Shown here piece after piece: positions 39,562-47,976 of a DNA stretch of 48,553 nt (position 1 is its first letter; the number at the start of each line of letters is the position of its first letter). The position numbers and the translations under genes were made by a program. Location: assembly GCA_016193045.1 (NCBI GenBank), contig JACPSW010000051.1, positions 1 through 48,553 on the forward strand. The letters are read 5' to 3'. The notes below the pieces were generated by a model. It was not told where the DNA came from. It saw only the letters and a list, made by a program, of their open reading frames with translations, and ran no database searches. This stretch comes from Candidatus Rokuibacteriota bacterium. Its GTDB lineage: Bacteria > Methylomirabilota > Methylomirabilia > Rokubacteriales > CSP1-6.

Positions 39562-39605
39562 CACCTTTATCCTCTCCCCCCGGAGGGGAGAGGGCAGGGT
39601 GAGGG
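39562..39605. repeat. Short palindromic intergenic repeat, copy D
   Basis: CACCTTTATCCTCTCCCCC followed by GGAGGGGAGAGGGCAGGGT. It lies between the dehydrogenase remnant and the RidA gene, both on the plus strand, and could act as an RNA hairpin. It is the most divergent copy. Confidence 0.75.
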
Positions 39606-39622
39606 CCCGAAGGAGAGACACC

Positions 39623-39997
39623 ATGGCCAAGATCGAACAATTCTGTGCCAAGTCCGTGTACGATCCCCCAACCTACGCCCAGGGCATCAAGGTGACCGGG
39701 GGACAGACCCTCCTCTTCATCTCGGGCCAGGTGGCGTACGATAAGAAAGGCGGCGTGACCCACAAGGGGGACTTCCAGGGGCAGGCCCTCAAGGCCATGG
39801 TCGAGGCCGGCGGCGGGAGGCTCTCCAGCATCGTGAAGCTCAATACGTACCTGACCGACATCCGCTATCGCTCCGATCTGATCCCGATCCGCGCGGAGTT
39901 CTTCGGCAAGCGCCTCCCCGCTTCGACGCTGATCACGACCCCGGCTCTCGCCCACCCGGACTGGCTCATCGAGGTGGAGGCCATCGCGGTAATTTGA
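39623..39997 (+). CDS. RidA/YjgF family protein
   Basis: 124 residues. The family features QTLLFISGQVAYDKKG, VEAGGGRLSSIVKLNTYLTDI, and FGKRLPASTLITTPALAHPDWLIEVEAIAV are present. The canonical substrate Arg (ends like RVEVEAIA) is absent; the sequence has ALAHPDWLIEVE, so it is a non-archetypal RidA subgroup whose imine-deaminase activity is unproven. AAGGAG precedes the ATG. The hydroxyacid dehydrogenase starts 4 bp after its stop. Confidence 0.88.
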   Translation: MAKIEQFCAKSVYDPPTYAQGIKVTGGQTLLFISGQVAYDKKGGVTHKGDFQGQALKAMVEAGGGRLSSIVKLNTYLTDIRYRSDLIPIRAEFFGKRLPASTLITTPALAHPDWLIEVEAIAVI

Positions 39998-40001
39998 TCG
40001 A

Positions 40002-40967
40002 ATGAACTTCGTCATTCCGGACGACTACGACAAGGCGTACCTGGGAAGCCCGCACGTCGAGCGGCTGATCCCGCACGGCAAGGTCCGGGTCTACAGCGAC
40101 CCGCCCCGGGACGAGGGCGAGCTGGTCGAGCGCCTCCGCCCCGCCGAGATCGTGATTCCCATCCGGGAGCGAACCCCCTTCACCGCCGAGCGGCTCGTGA
40201 AGCTCCCGAACCTCCGGCTCATCTCGATGACGGGCACGGGCGTGGCCAGCATCGACCTCGAGGCGGCCACGGCCCGCCGGGTCGTGGTGACCAACACGCC
40301 CGGGACGTCCGTGCCCGCCGTGGTCGAGCTGGCCTTCGGCCTGATGATCGCCCTCTGCCGCCGCCTCCCCGCCATCGACCGCGAGATCCGCGAGGGCGGG
40401 TGGCCTCAGCACGTCGGCAGCGAGCTGAGCGGCAAGACCCTGGGGATCATCGGGCTGGGCGCCATCGGGTCGAGAGTCGCCGACGTCGCGCGGCAGTTCG
40501 GGATGGAGGTGCTCGCGTGGAGCCCCCGCCTCACCGCGGACCGGGCCCGGCAGCACGGCGTGACGCCGCTCCCCCTCGCCGACCTCATGGCCCGCGCCGA
40601 CTTCGTGTCGGTCCACGCCCGGTCTCTCCCGGCCACGAAAGGCCTGATGAGCCGGGAGCTGATCGGGCTCAGGAAGCCCGGCGCCTTCTTCATCAACACC
40701 GCCCGCGCCGCGATCGTGGACGAGGACGCCCTCTGGGAGGCGCTCGACGCGGGCCGCCTCGCCGGGGCGGGGCTCGACGTCTTCAGCCAGGAACCCTTGC
40801 CGCAGAGCCACCGGTGGACCGGCCTCCCCAACGTGGTCCTCACCTCCCACCGCGGCTGGGTGACGCAGGAGACGCTGGACCGCTTCATGGGAGGCGCCGT
40901 CGAGAACGTGCTGGCGTTTCTGGCCGGGCGGCCCGTCAACGTCGTCAACCCCGACGCGCTACAGTGA
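40002..40967 (+). CDS. D-isomer-specific 2-hydroxyacid dehydrogenase (second copy)
   Basis: 321 residues. NAD motif GIIGLGAIGSRVADV, catalytic region HARSLPATKGLMSREL, INTARAAIVDEDALWEAL, DVFSQEPLPQSH and the C-terminal His in LTSHRGWVT. It is a paralogue of the gene at 12120 but not recent, as most positions differ. Substrate could be a 2-keto acid such as glyoxylate or a keto-sugar acid. The next gene, phosphomannomutase, overlaps its stop by 4 bp (GTGA). Confidence 0.88.
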   Translation: MNFVIPDDYDKAYLGSPHVERLIPHGKVRVYSDPPRDEGELVERLRPAEIVIPIRERTPFTAERLVKLPNLRLISMTGTGVASIDLEAATARRVVVTNTPGTSVPAVVELAFGLMIALCRRLPAIDREIREGGWPQHVGSELSGKTLGIIGLGAIGSRVADVARQFGMEVLAWSPRLTADRARQHGVTPLPLADLMARADFVSVHARSLPATKGLMSRELIGLRKPGAFFINTARAAIVDEDALWEALDAGRLAGAGLDVFSQEPLPQSHRWTGLPNVVLTSHRGWVTQETLDRFMGGAVENVLAFLAGRPVNVVNPDALQ

Positions 40968-42340
40968 CTGGGTTAAATCCCCACATCTTCCGGGCGTACG
41001 ATGTGCGCGGCAAGGTGGGGAGCGATATCACTCCCGAGGTGTTCCGTCAGGTCGGCGGGGCCTACGGCACGCTGATCCGCCGGAAGGGCGGGCGCACCAT
41101 CGCCCTCGGCCGCGACAACCGGCTCTCCTCCGCCGGCCTCAGCGCGGCCTTCGCCGAAGGCGTGCTCGCCGCGGGAATCTCCATCGTGGACATCGGGCTC
41201 TCACCGACTCCCATCCTCTACTTCGCCACCGCCCACTGGAAGCTGGACGGCGGGGCCAACGTCACGGGCAGCCACAACCCCCTCACCGACAACGGCGTGA
41301 AGATGGTCCACGGCGGCGCCGTCCCGCTGACGGAGGACGAGATTCAGGATCTGCGCCGCCTGATCGAGGCGCGGGATTTCGAGACGGGCGCGGGCAGGGT
41401 GACCGAGCGGAACCCCAAGGAGGAGTACATCGCCGTCATCGCGGAGCGCGTCAGCGTGGCCCGGCGTCTGAAGGTGGTGGTGGACGCGGGAAACGCCGTC
41501 GCCGCGCTCTACGCGCCCGATCTGCTGCGCCGGCTCGGGTGTGAGGTGGTCGAGCTCCACTGCGAGCTGGACGGCACCTTCCCCCACCACCTGCCGGACC
41601 CCGAGGTCGAGGAGAACGTGCGCGACCTCATGGCGCGGGTGGTCGAGGTGGGGGCGGAACTGGGGATCGCCTACGACGGCGACGCCGATCGGATGGGGCT
41701 GGTGGACGAGAAGGGACGCCGTCACGAGGCCGACCTGGTCCTGATCCTGCTGGCGCGCGACCTCCTGGCGCGCCATCCCGGAGCCAAGGTCGTCTTTGAC
41801 GTCAAGTCCTCCCAGACCCTCGTGGACGCGATCACCGCCGCCGGGGGCGTGCCGGTGATGCACAAGACCGGCCACTCGCACCTGAAGCGCAAGATGCGCG
41901 AGGAAGGGATCCTCCTGGGCGGCGAGGTCAGCGGCCACATGTTCTTTGCCGAGAATTACTACGGCGTGGACGACGGGATCCTCGCTTCCGCGAAACTGAT
42001 TGAGATCGTCGCCCGGAGTTCCGAGCCGCTGTCGGCCCGGTTCGACGCGATTCCTCACCTCCACGCGACCCCCGAGTTGAAGGCGCCGTGCCCGGACGCC
42101 GAGAAGTTCCGCGTGGTGGAGGAGCTCGCGCGGCACTTCAAGGGGCGCTACGAGACCATCGACATCGACGGGGTGCGCATTCTCTTTCCAGGGGGCTGGG
42201 GGCTCGTCCGCCCGTCCAACACCAACCCCTACCTCACGCTGCGCTTCGAGGCCCGGACCCAGGCCCAGCTCGACGAGATGAAGCGGATCGTGTTCGACGC
42301 GCTCGCCCGGTATCCCTTCGTGACGCTACCCGAGGGCTAG
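40964..42340 (+). CDS. Phosphomannomutase/phosphoglucomutase
   Basis: 458 residues from GTG 40964. Four-domain alpha-D-phosphohexomutase: phosphoserine Ser103 in VTGSHNPLTDNG, Mg-binding DGDADR with Asp238/240/242, sugar-binding GGEVSGHMFF, and phosphate-binding RPSNTNPYLT. It interconverts hexose 6- and 1-phosphates (mannose or glucose) for polysaccharide and lipopolysaccharide precursors. The ManB/AlgC length and motifs fit well. Its 3' end overlaps the convergent HAD gene by 15 bp. Confidence 0.93.
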   Translation: MTGLNPHIFRAYDVRGKVGSDITPEVFRQVGGAYGTLIRRKGGRTIALGRDNRLSSAGLSAAFAEGVLAAGISIVDIGLSPTPILYFATAHWKLDGGANVTGSHNPLTDNGVKMVHGGAVPLTEDEIQDLRRLIEARDFETGAGRVTERNPKEEYIAVIAERVSVARRLKVVVDAGNAVAALYAPDLLRRLGCEVVELHCELDGTFPHHLPDPEVEENVRDLMARVVEVGAELGIAYDGDADRMGLVDEKGRRHEADLVLILLARDLLARHPGAKVVFDVKSSQTLVDAITAAGGVPVMHKTGHSHLKRKMREEGILLGGEVSGHMFFAENYYGVDDGILASAKLIEIVARSSEPLSARFDAIPHLHATPELKAPCPDAEKFRVVEELARHFKGRYETIDIDGVRILFPGGWGLVRPSNTNPYLTLRFEARTQAQLDEMKRIVFDALARYPFVTLPEG

Positions 42341-43018
42341 CCGGACGGCCTCCGGCAGGGTCCGCGCGACGGGGCAGTCGCGGGCGCCCCAGACGCTCCC
42401 GGGATCGAGCAGCACCGCCGCCATCCCGGCCGCCCGCGCTCCCAGGACGTCCACGGAGTAGAGGTCGCCGATGTACACGGCTTCCCGGGGTTCCACTCGG
42501 GCCTTCGCAAGCCCCATCAGGAAAATCCGGGGATCGGGCTTCTCGACGCCCACCACGGCGGAATCCAGGATGAACTGGAGGTGGGCCGCCAGCCCGGTCT
42601 CTTCGAGGATCGAGCGGACCGATCCGTTGGAGTTGGAGATGACGCCGGCGATGCAGCCCGCGGCCCGCGCCTGCCGGAGGGCGGCCTCGGCTTCGGGATC
42701 GGGGACGTGCCAGAGGCCGACGGGAGGGTTATACTCCTTTCGCCACTCGGCCACGGCCTGGACCGTTTCCGGATCGGTGATCCCGAGCTCCTCCAGGACG
42801 TACCGGAAGTAGTAGCCCGCGACAGACCGGCTCTCCGTCGAGCTCCCCGGCGCCAGGTGGGGATCGAGCCGCACCCGCGCCCGATACTCCGCCTGAGCCA
42901 CCGCCTCGTGGCTGCGGCCGATGCCGTGGAGGCCGAGCTGCTCGGCGATGGCGGCGTAGTTGATCCGGAGCAGGGTGTTGCCGGCGTCGAAGAACAGGGC
43001 GCGGATCGAGGGTTTCAT
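42326..43018 (-). CDS. HAD superfamily hydrolase
   Basis: 230 residues. Nucleophile motif ALFFDAGNTLL, motif II VISNSNG, Lys in VGVEKPDPRIF, and motif IV YIGDLYSVDV. The second Asp of the usual DxD is replaced by Gly (DAGNT), a pattern seen in a recognised HAD subgroup. The cap is alpha-helical, as in phosphoglycolate-phosphatase-like proteins. A phosphatase is likely, with unknown substrate. It has a TATAAT-type box just upstream and overlaps phosphomannomutase at the 3' end. Confidence 0.88.
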   Translation of the reverse strand: MKPSIRALFFDAGNTLLRINYAAIAEQLGLHGIGRSHEAVAQAEYRARVRLDPHLAPGSSTESRSVAGYYFRYVLEELGITDPETVQAVAEWRKEYNPPVGLWHVPDPEAEAALRQARAAGCIAGVISNSNGSVRSILEETGLAAHLQFILDSAVVGVEKPDPRIFLMGLAKARVEPREAVYIGDLYSVDVLGARAAGMAAVLLDPGSVWGARDCPVARTLPEAVRLALG

Positions 43019-43032
43019 GGTCGGCTGGTTCT

Positions 43033-43044
43033 ATTATATATAAG
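43033..43044. promoter_or_regulatory. AT-rich divergent promoter region (TATAAT on minus, TATAAG-type on plus)
   Basis: ATTATATATAAG is a strong local AT-rich island. Read on the minus strand it contains TATAAT (43038-43033), 14 nt before the HAD ATG at 43018. On the plus strand TATAAG (43039-43044) could serve the copper operon at 43090, which has GAGGAGG eight bases before its ATG. Confidence 0.45.
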
Positions 43045-43089
43045 GATGCCACCCCGGCGAGTCGTCGAACCGCAGAGGAGGTTCCCGGA

Positions 43090-45093
43090 ATGTCGATGAC
43101 CGCGCTCGGGCTCTGCGCCCGCTGGACGCACGTGGGCGCCGGCGTCTTCTTGGTCGGGACGTTCGCGTTCCTCCTCCTGGCGGGCCGCTCCGACCGGCTG
43201 ACCGTCGTGGCCTGGGAACGGCGCCTGACGCGGTGGACGCGCTGGGCCGCCGGGCTGCTCCTCCTCTCGGGGCTGCTGAGCCTCTCCTATCAGGCCGCCG
43301 TCGTCACGGGCCGCTCCGAGGACGCGCTGTCGGCGGCGACGATGCTCCGCGTCGCCGGCGCCACGCAGTTCGGCACGGTCTGGCTGCTCCGACACGGCCT
43401 GCTGCTCCTCCTCGCCGGCCTGATCCTGCTCAGGGAACGCGAAGAGTCCGGGTGGGACTGGGCCGCCTTCCGCGGCGAGGGACTCCTCCTGGGCGGGACC
43501 GGCCTCGGACTGCTGGCCTGGGCGGGTCACGCCGCCGCGGTGGAGCCCGGGGGACTCGCCGCCGCGGGGGCGGACGCGCTTCACCTCCTCGCCGTCGGCG
43601 TCTGGCTGGGCGGCCTGCTGCCGCTCGCCCTCCTGCTCCGGGCGGCCGGACAGGAGGTGGGAGCCGATGCGCGGCCCTTCGCCGTGCTGGCCGCGCGCAG
43701 CTTTTCCCAGATCTCGCTGATCGCGGTGCTCGCCGTGGCCGCCACGGGAATCTGGAACGCCTCGAATCAGATCGGCAATGTCGCGAGCCTGCTGGGCACC
43801 CGCTACGGGCACCTGCTGCTGCTGAAGCTCGGGCTGTTCGTGCCGATCCTCGCGCTGGCCGCGGTGAATCGGCTGCGCCTGCTCCCGGCGCTGTCGGGGG
43901 AGGCGGAGACGGTCGGGCGCCCGGCCATGCGTCGCCTGGCGTCATTCGTCGCGCTCGAATCCGCCCTCGGCGCCGCGATCCTCGGCGTGGTCATCCTGAT
44001 GTCCGTCACGCCGCCGGGCCGCCACGCCGAGCCCTGGTGGCCCCTGCCGTTTCGCTTCGCCTACCCACCTCCCCACGACGTGGCGGGCGCGGGGACGCGC
44101 CTGCTGGTCGGAAGCCAGGTGGCCCTCGTCGGGGTCCTCGGCCTCGTGGCCGGATGGTTCCTCGGCTGGCGCCGCCGCCTGGTCGTTGGTGTCGCCGCCG
44201 CCGTTCTGGTGGCCGGGCTCGGCGTGGCCCTGCCGCCGCTGGCAGTCGAGGCGTACCCGACCACCTACCGTCGCTCGCCGATCCCCTACCAGGCCGCCTC
44301 CATCGCCGACGGCCGGCATCTCTACGCGACCCACTGCGCTGCCTGCCATGGACGGACGGCCGAGGGGGACGGGCCCGACGCAGCCGGGCTTCCGAGGAAG
44401 CCGGCGAATTTGAGCGATCCCCACGTCGGCCGGCACACCGCCGGGGACCTCTTCTGGTGGCTCACCCGCGGGATCCCCGGCAGCGGCATGTCGGGCTTCG
44501 GCGACCGCCTCTCGGAGGCGGAGCGCTGGGACGTGGTGAATTTTCTCCGGACCGTCTCGGCAGCGGGCCGGGCGCGCGGGCTCACGGCGGTGGTCGAGCC
44601 GGACAGGCCCTGGCTCGTCGCTCCGGATTTCACCTACGCCGTCGGCCCGGGCGCGAGCCGGTCCCTCAAGGACTATCGGGGGCGCCGGCTCGTCCTGCTG
44701 GTGCTCTTCACCCTGCCGGACTCGCGCCCGCGGCTCGGCCAGCTCGCCCGCAACTACGACATTCTCCAGACCATGGGGGCAGACGTCGTCGCCGCGCCGA
44801 CCGACGGCGGCGACCAGATCATCTCCCGCCTGGGCGCCTCGCCCCGGATCCTGTTTCCCGTCGTGACGGACGGCGCGAGGGAGATCGTTGCGGCCTACTC
44901 GCTCTTCCAGCCGGCCGCCTGGCGCTCCCCCCCCACTCACGTGGAGTACCTGATCGACCGGCAGGGGTACCTCCGCGCCCGCTGGACGCCCGACGCCCGG
45001 GACTGGGCGGAGGCCACGGGGCTCCTGGCCGAGATCCAGCAGCTGAACCAGGAGACGATCAGCGTCCCGCCCGCCGAGGAGCACGTGCACTGA
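43090..45093 (+). CDS. CopD-cytochrome c-redoxin fusion membrane protein
   Basis: 667 residues in three parts. Residues 1-about 385 are a CopD-type copper-transport membrane domain with about eight to nine helices (RWTHVGAGVFLVGTFAFL; ADALHLLAVGVWLGGLLPL; ALAAVNRLRLLPAL). Residues about 395-500 form a class I cytochrome c with C416-AA-C419-H420 and axial Met in GSGMSGFGDRL. Residues about 510-667 are an AhpC-TSA/SCO-like redoxin fold (APDFTYAVGPGASRSLKDYRGRRL), but the usual active-site Cys are replaced (LFTLPDSRPRLGQL), so it is not a thiol redoxin. The C-terminus ends in EEHVH, a possible metal-binding end. Likely role: copper transfer or reduction across the inner membrane, coupled to periplasmic heme. 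First gene of the copper operon. Confidence 0.85.
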   Translation: MSMTALGLCARWTHVGAGVFLVGTFAFLLLAGRSDRLTVVAWERRLTRWTRWAAGLLLLSGLLSLSYQAAVVTGRSEDALSAATMLRVAGATQFGTVWLLRHGLLLLLAGLILLREREESGWDWAAFRGEGLLLGGTGLGLLAWAGHAAAVEPGGLAAAGADALHLLAVGVWLGGLLPLALLLRAAGQEVGADARPFAVLAARSFSQISLIAVLAVAATGIWNASNQIGNVASLLGTRYGHLLLLKLGLFVPILALAAVNRLRLLPALSGEAETVGRPAMRRLASFVALESALGAAILGVVILMSVTPPGRHAEPWWPLPFRFAYPPPHDVAGAGTRLLVGSQVALVGVLGLVAGWFLGWRRRLVVGVAAAVLVAGLGVALPPLAVEAYPTTYRRSPIPYQAASIADGRHLYATHCAACHGRTAEGDGPDAAGLPRKPANLSDPHVGRHTAGDLFWWLTRGIPGSGMSGFGDRLSEAERWDVVNFLRTVSAAGRARGLTAVVEPDRPWLVAPDFTYAVGPGASRSLKDYRGRRLVLLVLFTLPDSRPRLGQLARNYDILQTMGADVVAAPTDGGDQIISRLGASPRILFPVVTDGAREIVAAYSLFQPAAWRSPPTHVEYLIDRQGYLRARWTPDARDWAEATGLLAEIQQLNQETISVPPAEEHVH

Positions 45094-45095
45094 CC

Positions 45096-45473
45096 ATGCG
45101 GCTCTGGAAGGCGATCGCGCTGCTGAACCTGGCCCTCGGCGTGGGGCTCCTCATCGGCTACCTCTGGTGGGGGCGCGAGGCGTCGCGGCTCCGGCAGGAA
45201 ACGACGCTGACGATCCAGGCGGGAGCCGCGGCGCTCGAGGAGCGCGAGTGGGCGGTCCGCGGGGTGGTGCGGTCGGTGATCCCCGAGATCAACGTCCTCG
45301 TGGTGACCCACGAAGACATCCCGGGCTTCATGCCGTCCATGACCATGGGCTTCCGCGCGGCAAACCCGAAGCTCTACGCCGGGGTTCAGGTCGGGGACCT
45401 CATCCGCTTCACCCTGAAAGGGGTCCCCCCGAACGTGACGATCGTGGCCATCACCCGCGAGGGCAAATCGTGA
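45096..45473 (+). CDS. CusF-like periplasmic copper-binding protein with membrane anchor
   Basis: 125 residues. An N-terminal hydrophobic segment (AIALLNLALGVGLLIGYLWW) is followed by a small OB-like beta barrel. The metal site IPGFMPSMTMGFRAAN is the CusF-type MxxMxM arrangement, and a Val-rich strand VVRSVIPEINVLVVTHEDI precedes it. It would bind Cu(I) and hand it to the neighbouring CopC or CopD. Starts 2 bp after the fusion gene's stop; its own stop overlaps the CopC start (GTGA). Confidence 0.85.
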   Translation: MRLWKAIALLNLALGVGLLIGYLWWGREASRLRQETTLTIQAGAAALEEREWAVRGVVRSVIPEINVLVVTHEDIPGFMPSMTMGFRAANPKLYAGVQVGDLIRFTLKGVPPNVTIVAITREGKS

Positions 45474-45829
45474 GCCGTCCGGGGCTCGTGGCCCTGGCCC
45501 TCCTCCTGTGGGGGGCGGCGTGGACGGGAGCCCATTCGCTCCTCGATCACGCGGACCCCCGGGCCGCGAGCACCGTCAAAACGGCCCCGGCGCAGGTCAG
45601 GATCTGGTTCACCGAGAGCCTGGAGCCGGCCTTCAGTTCCCTGCGGGTCGTCGACGAGGCCGGCCGGCGGGTGGACAAGGGCGATGGCCGGGTGGATCCT
45701 TCCAACCTCAAGCTGCTCCGGGTCTCCCTCCCCCCGCTGCCGCCCGGCACCTACAAGGTGACCTGGCGGGTGCTGTCCGTGGACAGCCACGTCACCGAGG
45801 GGGACTTCACCTTCCGGGTGGCGCCGTGA
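45470..45829 (+). CDS. copC: CopC-domain periplasmic copper-resistance protein
   Basis: 119 residues from GTG 45470. A signal peptide ends near WTGA-HS, leaving an N-terminal His of the mature protein (HSLLDHADP), as in CopC/YobA proteins where it ligates Cu(II). The PxxVRIWFTESLEPAFSSLRV strand and the C-terminal VDSHVTEGDFTFRV are the other family markers. It would bind periplasmic copper and pass it to the CopD part of the first operon gene. Confidence 0.9.
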   Translation: MSRPGLVALALLLWGAAWTGAHSLLDHADPRAASTVKTAPAQVRIWFTESLEPAFSSLRVVDEAGRRVDKGDGRVDPSNLKLLRVSLPPLPPGTYKVTWRVLSVDSHVTEGDFTFRVAP

Positions 45830-45843
45830 TACACTTCAGGCCG

Positions 45844-46812
45844 ATGCGTCGCTCGTTGATCGGTTTTGGCTGGGCGCTGGCGGTTTCGGTGCTCGCGGTC
45901 CCGGCAGCGGCCGCCACCCTCTACGTCACCAACACGAAGTCGGACTCCATTTCCATCATCGACACGAACACCTTCGAGGTGACCGGCACCATCCCGCTGG
46001 GCAAGGGGAAGCCCAACCGGGTCGCCTTCCACCCCGACGGCAAGACCGCCTGGGTCATCTACGACAAGAGCCGCGATCTCGGGGTCGTGGACGCCGAGGC
46101 TCAGCGGCTCGTCAAGCGCGTCAAGATCGGCGGGAACCCCTACAACCTGGCCTTCTCCCCCGACGGCCGCTCCCTCTACGTGCTGGACTGGAGCAGCGAG
46201 ACCAGCAAGGACGAGATCATCATCTACGACCTCAACGCCGAGCAGGTGGACGGCCGGATCGAGGTCTCCACGTGGCCCGCCCACAGCCGCTTCACCCGCG
46301 ACGGCCGGACGTTCTTCGTCTCCGGCGAGACGGCGGGCGATCTGAGCATCATCGACACCGCAGCCCGCAAGATCGTCGCCCGGCTGTGGACGGGGGCCGA
46401 TGCCATGGGCCTCGCCCTCACCGCCGACGAGAAGATTCTCTACGCGGCGGCCGGCGAGGAGAAGAAGGTCATCAAGGTGGACACCGCGACCCGGCAGGCG
46501 GTCGCCGCCATCCCCCTTCCCGGCATCGTCCACGAGGCGACCCTCACGCTCGACGGCCAGTTCCTCTACACGACTCTCCGCAAGGCCAACAAGATCGTCG
46601 TGATCCGGACCGCCGACGACAAGGTCGCGGCCACGCTTCCCCAGCCCAGCTACCCCGACCTGGTCGTGATGGAGCCCACCGGGCAGTACGCCTTCGTCAC
46701 CAACCGGTACGCCGACGTCGTGACGGTGATCGACGTCAAGACCCATCGCCAGGTCAAGTCCATCGCCGTCGGCAAGGCGCCGCATGGCATGGCGCTCCGT
46801 CCCCACCCGTGA
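45844..46812 (+). CDS. YVTN-family beta-propeller protein, exported
   Basis: 322 residues from ATG 45844. A signal peptide (1-24, AAA-AT) precedes a seven-bladed 40-residue-repeat propeller: LYVTNTKSDSISIIDTNTFEV, AFHPDGKTAWVIYD, SPDGRSLYVLD, LTADEKILYAAA, and so on to YAFVTNRYADVVTVID. Such YVTN repeats occur in nitrous-oxide or copper-associated periplasmic proteins and in cytochrome-like propellers; the function is unknown. A GTG at 45826 overlapping the CopC stop is an alternative start. The next gene (SOD) starts in a GTGA overlap at its stop. Confidence 0.88.
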   Translation: MRRSLIGFGWALAVSVLAVPAAAATLYVTNTKSDSISIIDTNTFEVTGTIPLGKGKPNRVAFHPDGKTAWVIYDKSRDLGVVDAEAQRLVKRVKIGGNPYNLAFSPDGRSLYVLDWSSETSKDEIIIYDLNAEQVDGRIEVSTWPAHSRFTRDGRTFFVSGETAGDLSIIDTAARKIVARLWTGADAMGLALTADEKILYAAAGEEKKVIKVDTATRQAVAAIPLPGIVHEATLTLDGQFLYTTLRKANKIVVIRTADDKVAATLPQPSYPDLVVMEPTGQYAFVTNRYADVVTVIDVKTHRQVKSIAVGKAPHGMALRPHP

Positions 46813-47351
46813 AGCGGCTCTTCCTGTTCGTCGCGGGACTGGTGCTGAGCGGCTGCGCGACCATGCCGGCGGGGAGCCCCCAGGCGACGGCGGCTCTGAA
46901 GAACGCGAGCGGAGCAGGGGTCGGGACCGCGAGTTTCTGGGAGGACGCGAGCGGCGTCCGCATCGTGGCCCAGGCGCGGGGGATCTCCCCAGGCAGGCAC
47001 GGGATTCATATCCATGCGGTGGGAAAGTGCGACCCGCCGGATTTCACGACCGCGGGGGGCCACTACAACCCGGCGGGAAAGAAGCACGGGCTCAAGATCC
47101 CCGCCGGGCCCCACGCCGGCGACCTGCCGAACCTCGACGTCGGGACCGATCGGACGGGACGGCTCGAGTACGTCACCAGGCTGGTGACCCTCGGGCCGGG
47201 GCCGACCTCCCTCTTCGACGCCGACGGCAGCGCGCTCGTCATTCACGCCAACCCGGACGACGAGATGACCGACCCGACGGGCAACTCCGGTGGGCGGATC
47301 GCCTGCGGGGTCCTGACGAGGGCGGTCGCACCGAGGTCTTACTCCTACTGA
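46809..47351 (+). CDS. sodC: Cu/Zn superoxide dismutase lipoprotein
   Basis: 180 residues from GTG 46809. A type II signal with lipobox LSGC, then the SodC fold: copper/zinc ligands in RHGIHIHAVGKCDPPDF, TTAGGHYNPAGKKHG, and the conserved VIHANPDDEMTDPTGNSGGRIACGV with the disulfide Cys pair. It dismutates periplasmic superoxide and needs the copper that the neighbouring CopC/CusF/CopD proteins handle. Translationally coupled to the YVTN propeller gene. Confidence 0.94.
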   Translation: MKRLFLFVAGLVLSGCATMPAGSPQATAALKNASGAGVGTASFWEDASGVRIVAQARGISPGRHGIHIHAVGKCDPPDFTTAGGHYNPAGKKHGLKIPAGPHAGDLPNLDVGTDRTGRLEYVTRLVTLGPGPTSLFDADGSALVIHANPDDEMTDPTGNSGGRIACGVLTRAVAPRSYSY

Positions 47352-47355
47352 CGTC

Positions 47356-47958
47356 GTGAGCGCTGTTCGCTGGCGACGCCTATTCTGCGGAAGCGCCGGG
47401 GTCCTTGCCGCCCTGGCGCTCGTCGTGTATTTCCGCGGATCGCTCCCCGGCGAGCCGGCCGTCTATGACGCCATCCTGGCGTGGGCCTCGCCCCTCATGG
47501 TCACCGTGTTTCACAAGATCAACTACCTCGGCGACAAGCGCGTCATTCTCCCGGGCGCCCTCCTCCTGCTCTGGGTCGCCCCGCGGAACGATCGCCGGCG
47601 GTGGTGGCTCTGGGGGGGCGTCATGATCGGGGCGCCGATCCTCGAGTGGCTGGGGAAGGAGCTCATCGGGCGGCCTCGTCCCGGCGGAACGTCCTTCGGC
47701 TTCCCGAGCGGTCACGCCGCGGCCGCCTCGGCGTACTTCTTCCTGGCGGCCTATCTGGTCGGCAAGCGCCTCGATCGCCCGGGGGCACGGGTGGTCCTGC
47801 TCTGGGTCGCGGCGGCCGTCCTCGTCGTCCTGGCGGGGTTGGCGCGGATCGTGCTCCAGGCCCACTGGCCCGGCGACGCCCTGGCCGGCGCCGTCCTCGG
47901 CTTGGCGTGCGTCTCGCTCGCCGCCTGGTACCACGAGCGCCGCGAACTGCTGAGCTAG
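47356..47958 (+). CDS. PAP2-type phosphatase (PgpB-like)
   Basis: 200 residues with about five to six membrane helices. The three PAP2 motifs are KELIGRPRP, FPSGHAAAASA and ARIVLQAHWPGDALAG. It removes phosphate from a lipid such as phosphatidic acid, phosphatidylglycerol phosphate or undecaprenyl diphosphate. It begins 4 bp after the SOD stop, so it shares the operon. A functional link to copper is not evident. Confidence 0.93.
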   Translation: MSAVRWRRLFCGSAGVLAALALVVYFRGSLPGEPAVYDAILAWASPLMVTVFHKINYLGDKRVILPGALLLLWVAPRNDRRRWWLWGGVMIGAPILEWLGKELIGRPRPGGTSFGFPSGHAAAASAYFFLAAYLVGKRLDRPGARVVLLWVAAAVLVVLAGLARIVLQAHWPGDALAGAVLGLACVSLAAWYHERRELLS

Positions 47959-47976
47959 GCGATCCCGACCCGCTCG

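Noticed and set aside
40400..40960. Extended frame in front of the phosphomannomutase
   Set aside because: Out-of-frame translation of the hydroxyacid dehydrogenase; GTG 40964 with GTGA overlap and the family N-terminus is the better start.
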